From contig JAFGBT010000007.1 in NCBI GenBank assembly GCA_016933025.1, positions 16,539 through 80,538 on the forward strand: a DNA stretch of 64,000 nucleotides. The letters are read 5' to 3'. Both the position numbers and the translations under genes were made by a program. The DNA comes from Spirochaetota bacterium. GTDB taxonomy: Bacteria > Spirochaetota > UBA4802 > UBA5550. Every line of letters starts with the position of its first letter. Position 1 is the stretch's first letter. This document shows, piece after piece, positions 34,648 through 44,090 of this stretch. The notes under the pieces are model-generated. The model was not told the DNA's origin. It worked only from the letters and a program-made list of their open reading frames with translations, and ran no database searches.

Positions 34648-37302
34648 ATGGCGCGAGAAATTATATTTTTAAATTCATTTTCAATCGGTTCCCTCATTTC
34701 CATAGCATTTTTTATCGTCGCTACGGCTTTTATTTTTTCCGTAAAACAGAGATCAAAAGCGGGCTTTCACCTGGGCATGGCCTTTTTATATCTCATGTTT
34801 TTTAACCTGGGATATCTTATATGCTCGACCGTTTACCATCCCCTGGCCGCGTTCCACCGGTGGGTGACTGTCGCGTCGGTTCTCCTTGCTCAGGTGCACG
34901 GGTGTGTCTTTGTTCTCTCCTTCCCGGACGTGAGATATCCCCGATTTGCCAAATGGTTCTGGAGAAGCGGCTATACTGCATCGGGCATAGCCATTTTGAC
35001 ATTCTTCGCCCTTACCTTCAACGCGGAGACCGTCTACCATTTTCGCGGCCACTACTGGGACTTCAACGCGGAATTTCTGAGCAAAATTATCGCACTGATG
35101 ATCATCGCGTACGTCGCTATATTCGTCATATTCACCCTCTGGAAGCTGTTCATCGTCAAACGCGAGGAACGACTGGTGGTCATCCTTCTCTGCGTCATGT
35201 ACCTTATCGCCACGGTCCCTCCCTCGCTGATCAACACCATGAGCCGGGACGGGCTGCTTGACCGGGAGCTTTTCAACACCAGCTGGGCCATCTTCAACCT
35301 GACCGGTTTCTTCCTGATGACCATCACCTATATCAACAACGCCAGGGACCGGTACTCGTTTATCGGGAAAATTATCGGCATAACGCTCGTCACCATTCTG
35401 CTTGTCCTGCAGTTTTCAAGCTATCTGTTTTTGCGCGAGCGGGACGATGCATTTGACGATATTTACCGGAAAGAGACGGCTTTGATCGTCAATGACGACC
35501 GGATGACCGCGGCGGCGAGCTATTACATCACGTGCTCGGCTGATAACGGAGAGATAACCAGGAGCGACGGGATCGAAGCGGCCGAACTGCGAGGGATCGC
35601 GTACGACCTGGTCAATACGTATTATTACGAAATGCTCGACCGCTTTGCGAGGACCAACGCGCGCGGCAAGATGAGGCGCCTTCTTGAAAGGAGCCATCGG
35701 TATTGCGCGGGATACCGGGATGCGCTTCTCGCTGAGATCGACGGGCTGTCGGACGACAGGGCGGAGGCCGCCGGGCATCTTGAAAGGAAGATAGGGTCGT
35801 TGAACAAGACCGCGCTGGTCCAGTCGAACAAAGTGCGTCAGCTGCCGGATGAAGGGTTCCGCGCTGCGCTGGAGGCCTATTGCGCCAGGGATATCAAGGG
35901 GTTTGAGACATTTTCCTCCGCCATCAAAAAGCACCTCTCGGAGAGCAGGTCTGAAGGGAAGGAGCTGAAAGACGAGGTATTATTGTATCTCACTCAGATG
36001 AAGAGGCCGGGGACCCGCGAATATCGTTCGTCGCTGACGGACAGCAGGCATTTCGTTGCGTACAGCGCCGTGGACCGCGCCGCAGGCGTTGTCCGCGAGG
36101 CGGGGTTTCCGTACGTGCGGTACCGGGAGTTCATGCACCCCTCCGTGCTCAAGCTCGTAGGCATGGTATTGGTAGTCCTCCTGGTGGTTAGGTTCGGGTT
36201 CCAGCTTTTTTTCAGGAGGGTTCTCATCAATCCGCTGAGGAACCTGTCGCGCGGCGTGCGGGCGGTCAATAACGGCAACCTGAACACCGAGGTCCCCGTC
36301 CTGATGGAGGACGAAATCGGGTATATCACCCGTTCTTTCAACAACATGGTGACGACCATACGGGGGATGGTCGACAGCATCACGACGAACAGCAAGGAGA
36401 TCAAGATCGTCAGCAATGACCTGAAGGACTCGTCCCTGCATCTATCCGATATCGCCCGGGAACTGACGGCCATTGTCCAGCAGGCGGCGGCCGCGTACGA
36501 GGAGATGTCATCTTCCTTCGAGGCCAACCTCGGATCCATCAGGGTACAGCAGGACAATACCGAGAGCGTGAAGCAGGAGATTTCAGAGATAAATGCAAGC
36601 AGCGGGGAGCTTTCTCAGCGTGTTTCTCAGATTACCGACAGCGTCAACGAGGCCATAAGACAGGTTGACATAGGAGCGCAGACCATCGAAAAATCGATAA
36701 ACGCGATAAGCGGTCTGGCTCGCTACATGAAGACCATCGAGGAAACGATAAATTCCATCAACGAAGTGGCCGACAAGATCAATCTCCTGGCTCTCAACGC
36801 CGCCATCGAGGCTGCCCGGGCCGGAGAGCAGGGGAGGGGTTTCGCCGTTGTCGCCGACGAGGTGAATAAGCTGGCGGACCAGACGACGAACCTCGTCAAG
36901 GGAATACAGGGCACGATCGTGCAGCAGACCTCGCGGATATCGGGCGAGCTTGATTATATCAGCAACACGGCCGCAATATTCACGAACGTGCGCTCTAAAA
37001 TTCTCGAGACCGGCGATGTCCTGAAAAACGCGATCGATTTTACGTCCAGCCTGAGCAGGATGAACACCAGCATCCAGCCGAAAATCAACCAGTTGAGCGG
37101 CATCTCGAACGAAATCTACAATTTTTCTCAGGAACAGGTGAATGTTCTCGCGGAATTGACAAAGATGATCAACACGATAACCGAGATATCCCAGAATACC
37201 CTGGAGAACGCGGACGTGGTGAGGGGTTTCTCGAAGATTGTCGAGCAGGTTTCAAAGGAACTTGCCGCGAACATCGATACCATGCGCGCGAAACAAGCCT
37301 GA
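34648..37302 (+). CDS. Methyl-accepting chemotaxis protein with polytopic N-terminus
   Basis: An 884-residue receptor. Residues 1-245 hold about seven TM helices of the type fused to signalling domains in leptospiral proteins. An extracytoplasmic region of about 230 residues lies between TM 8 (IGITLVTILLVLQFSSYLFL) and TM 9 (LVGMVLVVLLVVRFGFQLFF). A HAMP domain (about 525-580) follows with RRVLINPLRNLSRGVRAVNN. The MCP signalling hairpin is INLLALNAAIEAARAGEQGR at about 711-730, with VVADEVNKLADQT. It would signal through CheA/CheW, which are not in the window. The next gene, encoding a membrane AraC regulator, starts 8 bp after the stop; so the two are likely one operon. Ligand unknown. Confidence 0.9.
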   Translation: MAREIIFLNSFSIGSLISIAFFIVATAFIFSVKQRSKAGFHLGMAFLYLMFFNLGYLICSTVYHPLAAFHRWVTVASVLLAQVHGCVFVLSFPDVRYPRFAKWFWRSGYTASGIAILTFFALTFNAETVYHFRGHYWDFNAEFLSKIIALMIIAYVAIFVIFTLWKLFIVKREERLVVILLCVMYLIATVPPSLINTMSRDGLLDRELFNTSWAIFNLTGFFLMTITYINNARDRYSFIGKIIGITLVTILLVLQFSSYLFLRERDDAFDDIYRKETALIVNDDRMTAAASYYITCSADNGEITRSDGIEAAELRGIAYDLVNTYYYEMLDRFARTNARGKMRRLLERSHRYCAGYRDALLAEIDGLSDDRAEAAGHLERKIGSLNKTALVQSNKVRQLPDEGFRAALEAYCARDIKGFETFSSAIKKHLSESRSEGKELKDEVLLYLTQMKRPGTREYRSSLTDSRHFVAYSAVDRAAGVVREAGFPYVRYREFMHPSVLKLVGMVLVVLLVVRFGFQLFFRRVLINPLRNLSRGVRAVNNGNLNTEVPVLMEDEIGYITRSFNNMVTTIRGMVDSITTNSKEIKIVSNDLKDSSLHLSDIARELTAIVQQAAAAYEEMSSSFEANLGSIRVQQDNTESVKQEISEINASSGELSQRVSQITDSVNEAIRQVDIGAQTIEKSINAISGLARYMKTIEETINSINEVADKINLLALNAAIEAARAGEQGRGFAVVADEVNKLADQTTNLVKGIQGTIVQQTSRISGELDYISNTAAIFTNVRSKILETGDVLKNAIDFTSSLSRMNTSIQPKINQLSGISNEIYNFSQEQVNVLAELTKMINTITEISQNTLENADVVRGFSKIVEQVSKELAANIDTMRAKQA

Positions 37303-37309
37303 ACCCATC

Positions 37310-38404
37310 ATGGAACAGATCGCTGGCGTGCTGACGCATATCATCTATTTCGGAGCCGGCCTCACCTTCATGATGGCCGTTGAACAGCTTGCGAGCCGGG
37401 ACCGGAACAGGATCAACTACATCTCGGCCGCCATGCTGGCGAGCAACAGCATCATTACTCTGGGAGCGGGAATGTATGCGAACGGCGTCCAGTATGAATA
37501 CCCGCTGTCCACGCTGCTCTTTGTCACGTCAGTCTACCTGACCGGACCGCTCAACCTCTTCTACTACACGGCCCTGATGGACCCGCAGAAGGATATCCCC
37601 GCGCGCATCAAGGGGCACCTTGTTTTTCCCCTGGCAGCGTTCGTAGCGGAGATGATATTCCATTTCAGGCCCGATGAGGAGAAGCGACAGATCATCCTGG
37701 AGATCTTCACGCCCGGGTCGCTGCATATCATCAAGCTTGGCATTTGCCTGGGCGCGCTGTTTGTCACTGCCTATCTTGCATACCTTACCCGGGAGACCGT
37801 TTCCGTATGGAAAAGCCGGAAGATAAGGACCGAAACGAGGATAGTGGTGGGCCTGAGCGTGGCGGCCATCGCGGCCGTGATTTTCTTTCTCGCAGGGTTC
37901 CTTGCAGGCACCAGGCACCTGTTTCTTTTGAGCGGGCTGCTCCTGACGGGGATACACGCGTTTATCTTCCTGGCCCACAGCAGGTACCCCGAGTTCTTCC
38001 AGCTCCTGAAAAGGGAAATAAGGGAGACAAAATACCGGAATAGCATGCTCAGGGGCATGGATACCGATGCGCTTCACGGTCAGCTCTCTGCGCTCATGAC
38101 GGACGAAAACCTCTACAGGGATTATGACCTGTCCCTCAATGCGCTTGCCGCGCGCCTGGGGATAACTCCGCACCAGCTGTCGCAGTTCCTCAACGAGAGG
38201 CTCAGGATGAATTTTTCGAACTATGTAAATTCGTTCAGGATTGCTGAGGCGAAAAAGCTGATCGGTGAAGACCCTGCCCGCAGTGTTATTTCCATCTGCT
38301 TTCATGTCGGTTTCAATTCAAAATCCGCGTTTAACAAGGCCTTCAGGAAATTCACCGGCGTCAATCCCAAGGAAATACGACGCACTTCAGGTAGCGTGCT
38401 ATAA
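37310..38404 (+). CDS. Membrane-bound AraC-family regulator (7TM-type sensor + HTH)
   Basis: A 364-residue protein: about seven TM helices (residues 5-230), a short linker, then an AraC-type double helix-turn-helix at about 265-360. The DNA-binding part shows LSLNALAARLGITPHQLSQFL, with NFSNYVNSFRIAEAKKLI, and SICFHVGFNSKSAFNKAFRKF, the canonical second HTH. The regulator stays in the membrane, so it would have to bind DNA from there. It is followed at 135 bp by a four-gene operon of short-chain dehydrogenases, its likeliest target. An in-frame ATG upstream overlaps the MCP gene; ATG 37310 is chosen because it starts the first TM helix. Confidence 0.88.
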   Translation: MEQIAGVLTHIIYFGAGLTFMMAVEQLASRDRNRINYISAAMLASNSIITLGAGMYANGVQYEYPLSTLLFVTSVYLTGPLNLFYYTALMDPQKDIPARIKGHLVFPLAAFVAEMIFHFRPDEEKRQIILEIFTPGSLHIIKLGICLGALFVTAYLAYLTRETVSVWKSRKIRTETRIVVGLSVAAIAAVIFFLAGFLAGTRHLFLLSGLLLTGIHAFIFLAHSRYPEFFQLLKREIRETKYRNSMLRGMDTDALHGQLSALMTDENLYRDYDLSLNALAARLGITPHQLSQFLNERLRMNFSNYVNSFRIAEAKKLIGEDPARSVISICFHVGFNSKSAFNKAFRKFTGVNPKEIRRTSGSVL

Positions 38405-38539
38405 GGATCAACAGGTACCGGTCCTCGATATTCATGAACCGTTTTATAAAACAGGTCGACAGAAAACTGCCGCGGTGATATTATATGGGCGGCTGGTTCC
38501 CGGTCGCGAATACAACATATAAATGGAGATACAAAAGCG

Positions 38540-39370
38540 ATGAAATTTTTCGACGGCAAACGCGTCTACATCACCGGCGGTTCCAGCGGTATCGGCCTCG
38601 AGATCGCCCGCCAGCTCTCGCGCGAGGGGGCGCATGTTTTGCTCTTTGCACGCGACCCCGGCAGGCTAGAGCGGGCACGGGCCGATGTCGAGAAAAACCG
38701 CCGCGGGGCATCGCAGAAAATAGCCGTAATGGCGATGGACGTCAGGAATGCCGCTTCAGTGGAGCGTATAATAGCGCGGGCGGCTCAAGAATTCGGGGCT
38801 CCCGATATCCTCGTCAACAGCGCGGGGATCGGCCACGCCGATTACTTCGAGAATATTACGTATGAAACGTTCGATTCGGTCATGCAGATCAACCTATACG
38901 GCACGCGCAACGTCATCGCAGCGGCGCTTCCGCACATGAAGGAGCGGGGCGGCACGATCGTCATCATTTCCTCGATCGCGGGACATCTCGGCATGTTCGG
39001 GTACACCGCTTACGGCACGTCCAAGTTCGCGCTGGTCGGCTTCTCGGAATGCCTTCGCGGCGATCTGAAGCGCTACGGCATACGGGTGATGGTCGCGTGC
39101 CCGCCCGAGACTGACACGCCCTTGGTGGCGCATGAGAGCAAGACCATTCCTCCGGAGGCACGGGCCGTGAAGAACATGGCCGGCCTCCTCAAGCCCGATT
39201 TCGTGGCTCGCCGCGTCATCCGCGGCATCCGGAGGGGGAGGTATCTCGTCATCCCGGGGTTCCTCGCGAAGTCGCTGTACTTCATGCAGTGCTATCTGCC
39301 CGGCTGGATGATCCGTCTCACCGCGGACATGACCGCGGGACGGGCGGCGAGGAAGCCGGTACAGAAGTGA
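38540..39370 (+). CDS. Short-chain dehydrogenase/reductase (3-dehydrosphinganine-reductase-like)
   Basis: A 276-residue SDR. NAD(P) motif TGGSSGIGLEIARQL, VNSAGIGHADYFEN (NNAG variant), catalytic Ser in IVIISSIAGH, and YGTSK in FGYTAYGTSKFALVGFSE. The tail after 240 carries hydrophobic segments (YLVIPGFLAKSLYFMQCYLP), as seen in 3-ketodihydrosphingosine reductases and similar membrane-associated SDRs that reduce long-chain ketones. Substrate is not certain. AGATACAAAAGCG precedes the ATG. First of four clustered genes. Confidence 0.88.
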   Translation: MKFFDGKRVYITGGSSGIGLEIARQLSREGAHVLLFARDPGRLERARADVEKNRRGASQKIAVMAMDVRNAASVERIIARAAQEFGAPDILVNSAGIGHADYFENITYETFDSVMQINLYGTRNVIAAALPHMKERGGTIVIISSIAGHLGMFGYTAYGTSKFALVGFSECLRGDLKRYGIRVMVACPPETDTPLVAHESKTIPPEARAVKNMAGLLKPDFVARRVIRGIRRGRYLVIPGFLAKSLYFMQCYLPGWMIRLTADMTAGRAARKPVQK

Positions 39371-39395
39371 GAGTGTAGCATCAAGGAGACGGATT

Positions 39396-40286
39396 ATGAA
39401 TAATGACAGGTTCTTCGATGTGCCACGCACATTTTACACGACCTCGTGGGGCGAGATCCAGGTCCCCATGTTCTTCTATGATGTTTCGGAACGGCGCCTC
39501 AATTACTTCGTGGATTATGAACGGGTGACACCATATCTTGCCGGTACCGGGCTCGTGCCATGCCGCTTCTTTAACGGTAAGGCGCTGGTAAGCCTCATAT
39601 TTTTTCAGTACCGCGATGTAACCATCGGTCCCTATGACGAGGTAACCATAACTATTGTGGTGCGGCCTGCGATGCTTCCCGATCCGCGCCCGTACCTGAC
39701 CAAGGTGCTATTCAAAAAAAGGGGCGCCGGCTGGGGAAATATGGGCGCCTATGTACTGGAAATGCCGGTGACCATCCCGGCAGCTCGGGCGGCAGGTCGT
39801 GAGATATGGGGATACCCGAAATTTCTCACGAAGATACCGAACAGGCTTTCAGGAAGAAAGTTCGAATTCGGCGTGCTCGATCCGGACACCGGCAAGCCGA
39901 TCCTTTCGGTCAAAGGGGAGGCAGGGCCGGGCGTGCCGACCAAGGCCTTTGACCTGGTCACGTTCAATAATTACCGGGACGCCATCTGGAAGATCATTAT
40001 CGATGCTGACGCCTGGTACACAAATGCTCTCCCGCGTCATCTGGAGGTGGAGGTGGGCGGCGGGAACCACCGCATGGCGCGGAATCTCCGCGCCCTGGGA
40101 CTGGCGGAGCTCAGGCCGTTCGTCATACAGAGTGCAGACAGGCTCCGAACGAGGCTGAATCCCGGAATGCCGGTGGCCTCTTGGAATTCGCCGGAATTGC
40201 CGTACCGATATAAAGAGGAGATCGATTTCGGGAAAAGAAAAAGGTCTGGCAGCCAGGTTTTGAAACCGGGCCGCAGAAAGTCATAA
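39396..40286 (+). CDS. Acetoacetate decarboxylase-family protein
   Basis: A 296-residue protein of the ADC fold. FYDVSERRLNYFVDYERV, LFKKRGAGWGNMGAYVLEMPV and the segment REIWGYPKFLTKIP, with the Lys in the position of the Schiff-base Lys region, are seen. True acetoacetate decarboxylases are about 245 residues, and relatives of this length catalyse aldol-type or dehydration steps on other keto acids, so decarboxylation is not certain. It sits 25 bp after the first SDR. CAAGGAGACGG precedes the ATG. Confidence 0.8.
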   Translation: MNNDRFFDVPRTFYTTSWGEIQVPMFFYDVSERRLNYFVDYERVTPYLAGTGLVPCRFFNGKALVSLIFFQYRDVTIGPYDEVTITIVVRPAMLPDPRPYLTKVLFKKRGAGWGNMGAYVLEMPVTIPAARAAGREIWGYPKFLTKIPNRLSGRKFEFGVLDPDTGKPILSVKGEAGPGVPTKAFDLVTFNNYRDAIWKIIIDADAWYTNALPRHLEVEVGGGNHRMARNLRALGLAELRPFVIQSADRLRTRLNPGMPVASWNSPELPYRYKEEIDFGKRKRSGSQVLKPGRRKS

Positions 40287-40306
40287 ACATATCCGGAGAC
40301 ATTGGT

Positions 40307-41092
40307 ATGAACTATTTCCAGGATAAGAACGTCCTCATTACCGGCGCGGCAGGCGGATTCGGCGTGGAATTTATAAGACAACTCCTGCCTCTCGGGACTC
40401 GCCTGTTGCTCGCGGACATTAACGGGCCGGCGCTGGAAGAGAAGGTCTCCTCCGTCATGTCATCGATTCCCGGAGTAGCCGGAAGGGTTGTAAAGACAAT
40501 CGAGTCCGACCTGTCAACGGCAGGAGGATGCGAGGCGCTCTACCGCTCCTGCGACATTCCTGTGGACATCCTTATCAACAACGCGGGTATGCTCACCTAC
40601 GGCTTTTTTCATGAACACCCGGCGGACGCGCTGGATCGGCTCATGGCGGTCAACATGCTGGCTCCGATGCGACTGTCACGGCTATTCCTGCCGGATATGG
40701 TGGCGCGAAGGGGAGGACATATCGTATTTATCTCGTCTCTGGCGGCAGCGGTTCCCACGGCCCTCGAGACGTCCTACAGCGCATCGAAGTGTGGTGTGCG
40801 CGGGCTTGGCATGGCCCTGTCAGCCGAGGTGAAGAAGTTCGGCGTGGCGGTGACCAATGTCTATCCGAATTTCGCAGATACAGGCATGCTCAACACCGGA
40901 TCGTTCGGCAGCGCCACGGTCAGGCGCGTGAGTCCATTCATGATCGGCAGCCCGGCCATGATAGTACGTTCGGCCCTGCGCGGAATCGGGAGGAAAAAAC
41001 TCAATGTATACCCGGGCGTGCTCACAAAGGCCATCAGCCTGTGGGCGGGGATATCCTCCATGGTGTACACGCTTTCGGCAGATGAACAGTGA
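40307..41092 (+). CDS. Short-chain dehydrogenase/reductase
   Basis: A 261-residue SDR with TGAAGGFGVEFIRQL (nucleotide), INNAGMLTYG, IVFISSLAAAV (Ser) and TSYSASKCGVRG (Tyr-x-x-x-Lys). The C-terminal 40 residues, LNVYPGVLTKAISLWAGISSMVY, are hydrophobic like those of the first SDR of this operon, so both probably act on lipid substrates at the membrane. CGGAGACATT precedes the ATG. It lies 20 bp after the ADC-like gene. Confidence 0.88.
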   Translation: MNYFQDKNVLITGAAGGFGVEFIRQLLPLGTRLLLADINGPALEEKVSSVMSSIPGVAGRVVKTIESDLSTAGGCEALYRSCDIPVDILINNAGMLTYGFFHEHPADALDRLMAVNMLAPMRLSRLFLPDMVARRGGHIVFISSLAAAVPTALETSYSASKCGVRGLGMALSAEVKKFGVAVTNVYPNFADTGMLNTGSFGSATVRRVSPFMIGSPAMIVRSALRGIGRKKLNVYPGVLTKAISLWAGISSMVYTLSADEQ

Positions 41093-41166
41093 CGATAGCG
41101 AGGCTGAATGAACTGAATCGTGCCTTCTCGGACGATAAGAATTATAAGCATTAAGGATTAACTCGT

Positions 41167-42180
41167 ATGTCAGACAGCGAAAAAAAATCAATCCTCGTAA
41201 CGGGAGCGGGCGGATTTATCGGCTCGTTCCTCAGCAAAAGACTTGTGGATGAGCAATACGCGGTAACGGGCCTTGCGATGCCGGGGGAAAACACAACCCG
41301 TCTGGAAAAAATGGGCGTGCGTATCCTCCGCGGCGACCTGACAAAGCCGGACGCCATCAAGGGTATCTGCAACGGCATTGATGTCGTGTACCACCTTGCG
41401 GCCCGGGTAACCTACTGGGGGACCCGTAAGGATTTTTACGATGCCATCTACGAAGCGACTAAGAACCTTCTCGCGGAGGCGGCCGGCAGTGCAAACCGCT
41501 TTATATATACAAGCTCCGTGGTGGCCACTGGGCTCGGTCCGCAACACCGGAAAGGCCAGAAAGAGGAGGACCCGGCCAGGAAGACAGGCATATACTACGG
41601 TGACGCCAAGCTCGATGCCGAGGGCCTGGTGATGGAATTCCACCGGGCGGGAAAAATCTCCGGCACGATCATCCGTCCCACCAACGTCATCGGCCCGGGG
41701 AGCGTCTGGGTGCGTGACGCAATCGACAATTTGAGGAAGCCCTTTCTCCCGCTCATTGACGGGGGTATGTGGAGCGCGAGCCTGGTCTATGTCGAGAACC
41801 TTGTCGACGCGCTGTTTCTCGCGGGCACGCGCAGAGAGGCCGAAGGTCAGATATATCATGTGCGGGACGACTGTGGGACCACCTGGCGGCAGTATTTCGA
41901 AGACATAGCGGGCCTCATCGGGAAAAAGATAACGCCAATCACATTTACATCGATACCCTTCGGGCTGGCGTGGGCAGGGGCGGGCGTAATAGGGCCGGTC
42001 TGCGCCGGCCTTCACCTGAAGACGACTTTGACGCGGCACAACGTGGGCATGATGGGACGCGATAATGACATTGATAATTCCCGGATAAAACGTGATCTGG
42101 GATGGAAGACACGCGTTCCCTATGAAGAGGCTCTCCGACGCATCGGCGCGTGGATAAAGGAGGCGGGACTGGCGGGTTGA
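41167..42180 (+). CDS. NAD-dependent epimerase/dehydratase (extended SDR, 3-beta-HSD/OleD-like)
   Basis: A 337-residue extended SDR: VTGAGGFIGSFLSKRL, VYHLAARVTYWG, a Ser/Thr in IYTSSVVATG, and YYGDAK as Tyr-x-x-x-Lys. VIRPTNVIGPG-type sequence follows (TIIRPTNVIGPGSVWV). A hydrophobic FTSIPFGLAWAGAGVIGP region near 265 resembles the membrane-associated 3-beta-hydroxysteroid dehydrogenase and OleD branches. It ends the operon of three SDRs and an ADC-like protein, which together look like processing of a long-chain keto acid or a terpenoid lipid. The substrate is not known. Confidence 0.85.
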   Translation: MSDSEKKSILVTGAGGFIGSFLSKRLVDEQYAVTGLAMPGENTTRLEKMGVRILRGDLTKPDAIKGICNGIDVVYHLAARVTYWGTRKDFYDAIYEATKNLLAEAAGSANRFIYTSSVVATGLGPQHRKGQKEEDPARKTGIYYGDAKLDAEGLVMEFHRAGKISGTIIRPTNVIGPGSVWVRDAIDNLRKPFLPLIDGGMWSASLVYVENLVDALFLAGTRREAEGQIYHVRDDCGTTWRQYFEDIAGLIGKKITPITFTSIPFGLAWAGAGVIGPVCAGLHLKTTLTRHNVGMMGRDNDIDNSRIKRDLGWKTRVPYEEALRRIGAWIKEAGLAG

Positions 42181-42215
42181 TACGAACCAGGAAGGCATGA
42201 ATTCCGAGAACGCCG

Positions 42216-43019
42216 TCAGTACTGCACCAGGCTTCCGTCTCTCTTTGCCCGCCGCACGGCGAACCGGAACGCGAGTATGCTTACCGGCATGACAATCGCG
42301 ATGAAGATGAGAAGGTTAAAAAGGACCGGGACGATGTCCGCGAACCCTGTTCTCGCGAGGAGCAGCTCGCGCAGGGCCTTGATCGCGTGCGTTGCGGGGA
42401 GCGCCTCCGCGAGGTACTGAAGGGGGAGGGGGAGGACTTCGACAGGGAAGATGATGCCGCCAAGGAAGTAGCTTGATGTGCCGAACAGGAGCTTGATGGG
42501 GTTGCCCTGTTTGAATATCATGATGAATGAAGCGGAGAGCATGCCGATCGACAGGAACGCGACAAGGGTGAGCGACAGTATCAGCAGCGTCCCCGCTATG
42601 CTTGCGATCGACAAATGAAAGCCGAGAAATGCGGCGCCGAAGGCGATCAGCAGGAACGACTCCAGGAACGCCTGGATAAAAGACCAGAGCGAGTTCCCGA
42701 TGAGAATGGTATAGATGGATGTCGGCGTCCCCAGGAGTGCTTCAAGCGTCCCTTCCACCTGGGCCGAACGCACGTCGTCTGAGAGCGCGTTCAGGCCGAC
42801 CGAGATGAAGCTTGAAACGGCGTATCCCACCAGGACGTACGAAAAATAATCGCCGCCGTAACGCGCGAGGTAGGGGGAGATGGCGCCGCTGAAGGTCTGG
42901 CCGATGAAATAGAACATCAGCAGGGTGACGGCGATTTTTACCAGCTGGAGCAGAAGGTTAAACCGATAGCTCAGCGCGATCAGAAGGTCTTTCCTGAGAA
43001 ACGCGGCGATTTTCATCAT
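42216..43019 (-). CDS. ABC-2 type transporter permease
   Basis: A 267-residue integral membrane protein with six predicted TM segments, such as LLQLVKIAVTLLMFYFIGQT, ISVGLNALSDDVRSAQVEGT (cytosolic coupling loop) and FLGGIIFPVEVLPLPLQYLA. The loop motif VEGTLEALLGTPTS is typical of exporters of the ABC-2 class, which expel drugs, polymers or peptides. It overlaps the ATPase gene by 4 bp and starts in ATGA. The pair lies 450 bp from the RiPP-like precursor gene, so peptide export is possible, but the intervening repeat and own start argue for a separate unit. Confidence 0.88.
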   Translation of the reverse strand: MMKIAAFLRKDLLIALSYRFNLLLQLVKIAVTLLMFYFIGQTFSGAISPYLARYGGDYFSYVLVGYAVSSFISVGLNALSDDVRSAQVEGTLEALLGTPTSIYTILIGNSLWSFIQAFLESFLLIAFGAAFLGFHLSIASIAGTLLILSLTLVAFLSIGMLSASFIMIFKQGNPIKLLFGTSSYFLGGIIFPVEVLPLPLQYLAEALPATHAIKALRELLLARTGFADIVPVLFNLLIFIAIVMPVSILAFRFAVRRAKRDGSLVQY

Positions 43020-43990
43020 GCGTCGCCTCCCGCAAGCCGCGCGAACAGCTCAACGATGGACTCGTCGCGCTCCGCGCACCCCGTCACCTCTCCCCCGCCG
43101 GCAACGGCTGCCCTGACCGCGGCCGGGATGGCCCTCCTGTTGACGGCGGCGCATTCGACGCTGCCGCGTTCCTCGCGGATAATCGTGACAGGCAGCCTGA
43201 CGGCCCAGTTCCTCCGCGGCATTCGGGAAAAATTAATCGTGAAGGTGATGCCGGGCCTGATCATCGACCGGAGACGCGCCGGCGTGCCCTGCGCGATCAC
43301 CCTTCCGCCGTGCAGCAGGATGATGCTGTCGGCCAGCTCATGGACTTCGTAGAGGTCATGGGTGCAGAGGAGAATGGTCGTGTTCCGCTTCCTCACGATG
43401 TTTTCCCTGATGAGGGCGTGGATGCCGCTTTTGGCTATCGGGTCGATGTGACTGGTCGGCTCGTCGAGGAGGAGGATGCCCGGGTTTCCCAGGAGCGCAC
43501 GGGCGAGCAGAAATTTCTGCCTGGTCCCGGTTGAATAGAGCCTGAAGGGTTTGTCCGCTTCCGCGGTGATAGCAAGCTCCGAGAGGATCTCCCCGACCAT
43601 GTCCCTGATGGTCGACCTGTTAAATCCGTACAGGGCAGAAAAAAATTCGAGGTTCTGGCGGCCGGTCAGCCTCCAGTAGAACGACCGGTCATTTGATGCC
43701 ATCACGCCGATTTTCACCGCATCGCGCTCCGCCCCGCCGCGGGGGCCGCCTTTCAGGGCGATATCGCCGCCGTCATGACTGACAAGGCCTGCGAGAATTT
43801 TTATGACCGTTGTTTTTCCCGCTCCGTTGGGGCCCAGCAGGCAGGTGATTTCTCCCGGCGAGCAGGAAAAAGTCGCGTTTATCAATGCGTCGATTTTTTT
43901 TGCAGCCTGCCACGGCAGGATCGACGGAATGCGATAAATCTTGGTCACGCCATTGAAACAAATCGCCGGCGGTTTCATTTCTTTTTTCAT
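43016..43990 (-). CDS. ABC transporter ATP-binding protein
   Basis: A 324-residue ATPase that powers the permease encoded next. Walker A GPNGAGKTT at 53-61, Q-loop region around GVMASNDRSFYWRLTG, a YSTGTRQK signature at 152-159 (a common variant of LSGGQ in ABC-2 exporters), Walker B ILLLDEPTS at 172-180, and H-loop CTHDLYE. The C-terminal 90 residues after 230 form a short accessory domain typical of the DRR/Nod type. No strong ribosome site; a second ATG four codons in (43978) is possible. Confidence 0.9.
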   Translation of the reverse strand: MKKEMKPPAICFNGVTKIYRIPSILPWQAAKKIDALINATFSCSPGEITCLLGPNGAGKTTVIKILAGLVSHDGGDIALKGGPRGGAERDAVKIGVMASNDRSFYWRLTGRQNLEFFSALYGFNRSTIRDMVGEILSELAITAEADKPFRLYSTGTRQKFLLARALLGNPGILLLDEPTSHIDPIAKSGIHALIRENIVRKRNTTILLCTHDLYEVHELADSIILLHGGRVIAQGTPARLRSMIRPGITFTINFSRMPRRNWAVRLPVTIIREERGSVECAAVNRRAIPAAVRAAVAGGGEVTGCAERDESIVELFARLAGGDA

Positions 43991-44090
43991 ATCATCGTAT
44001 GGAGTATCGCCCGTCTTGTATCTGTATATTCCTCAAATTACTGTTCTATATATACGACGTTTAATAATAATTGCAGAAATTATATCGCAC

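Noticed and set aside
43016..43990. Degenerate ABC signature (YSTGTRQK)
   Set aside because: YSxGxRQ variants are common in ABC-2 exporters, so this is not evidence of inactivation.
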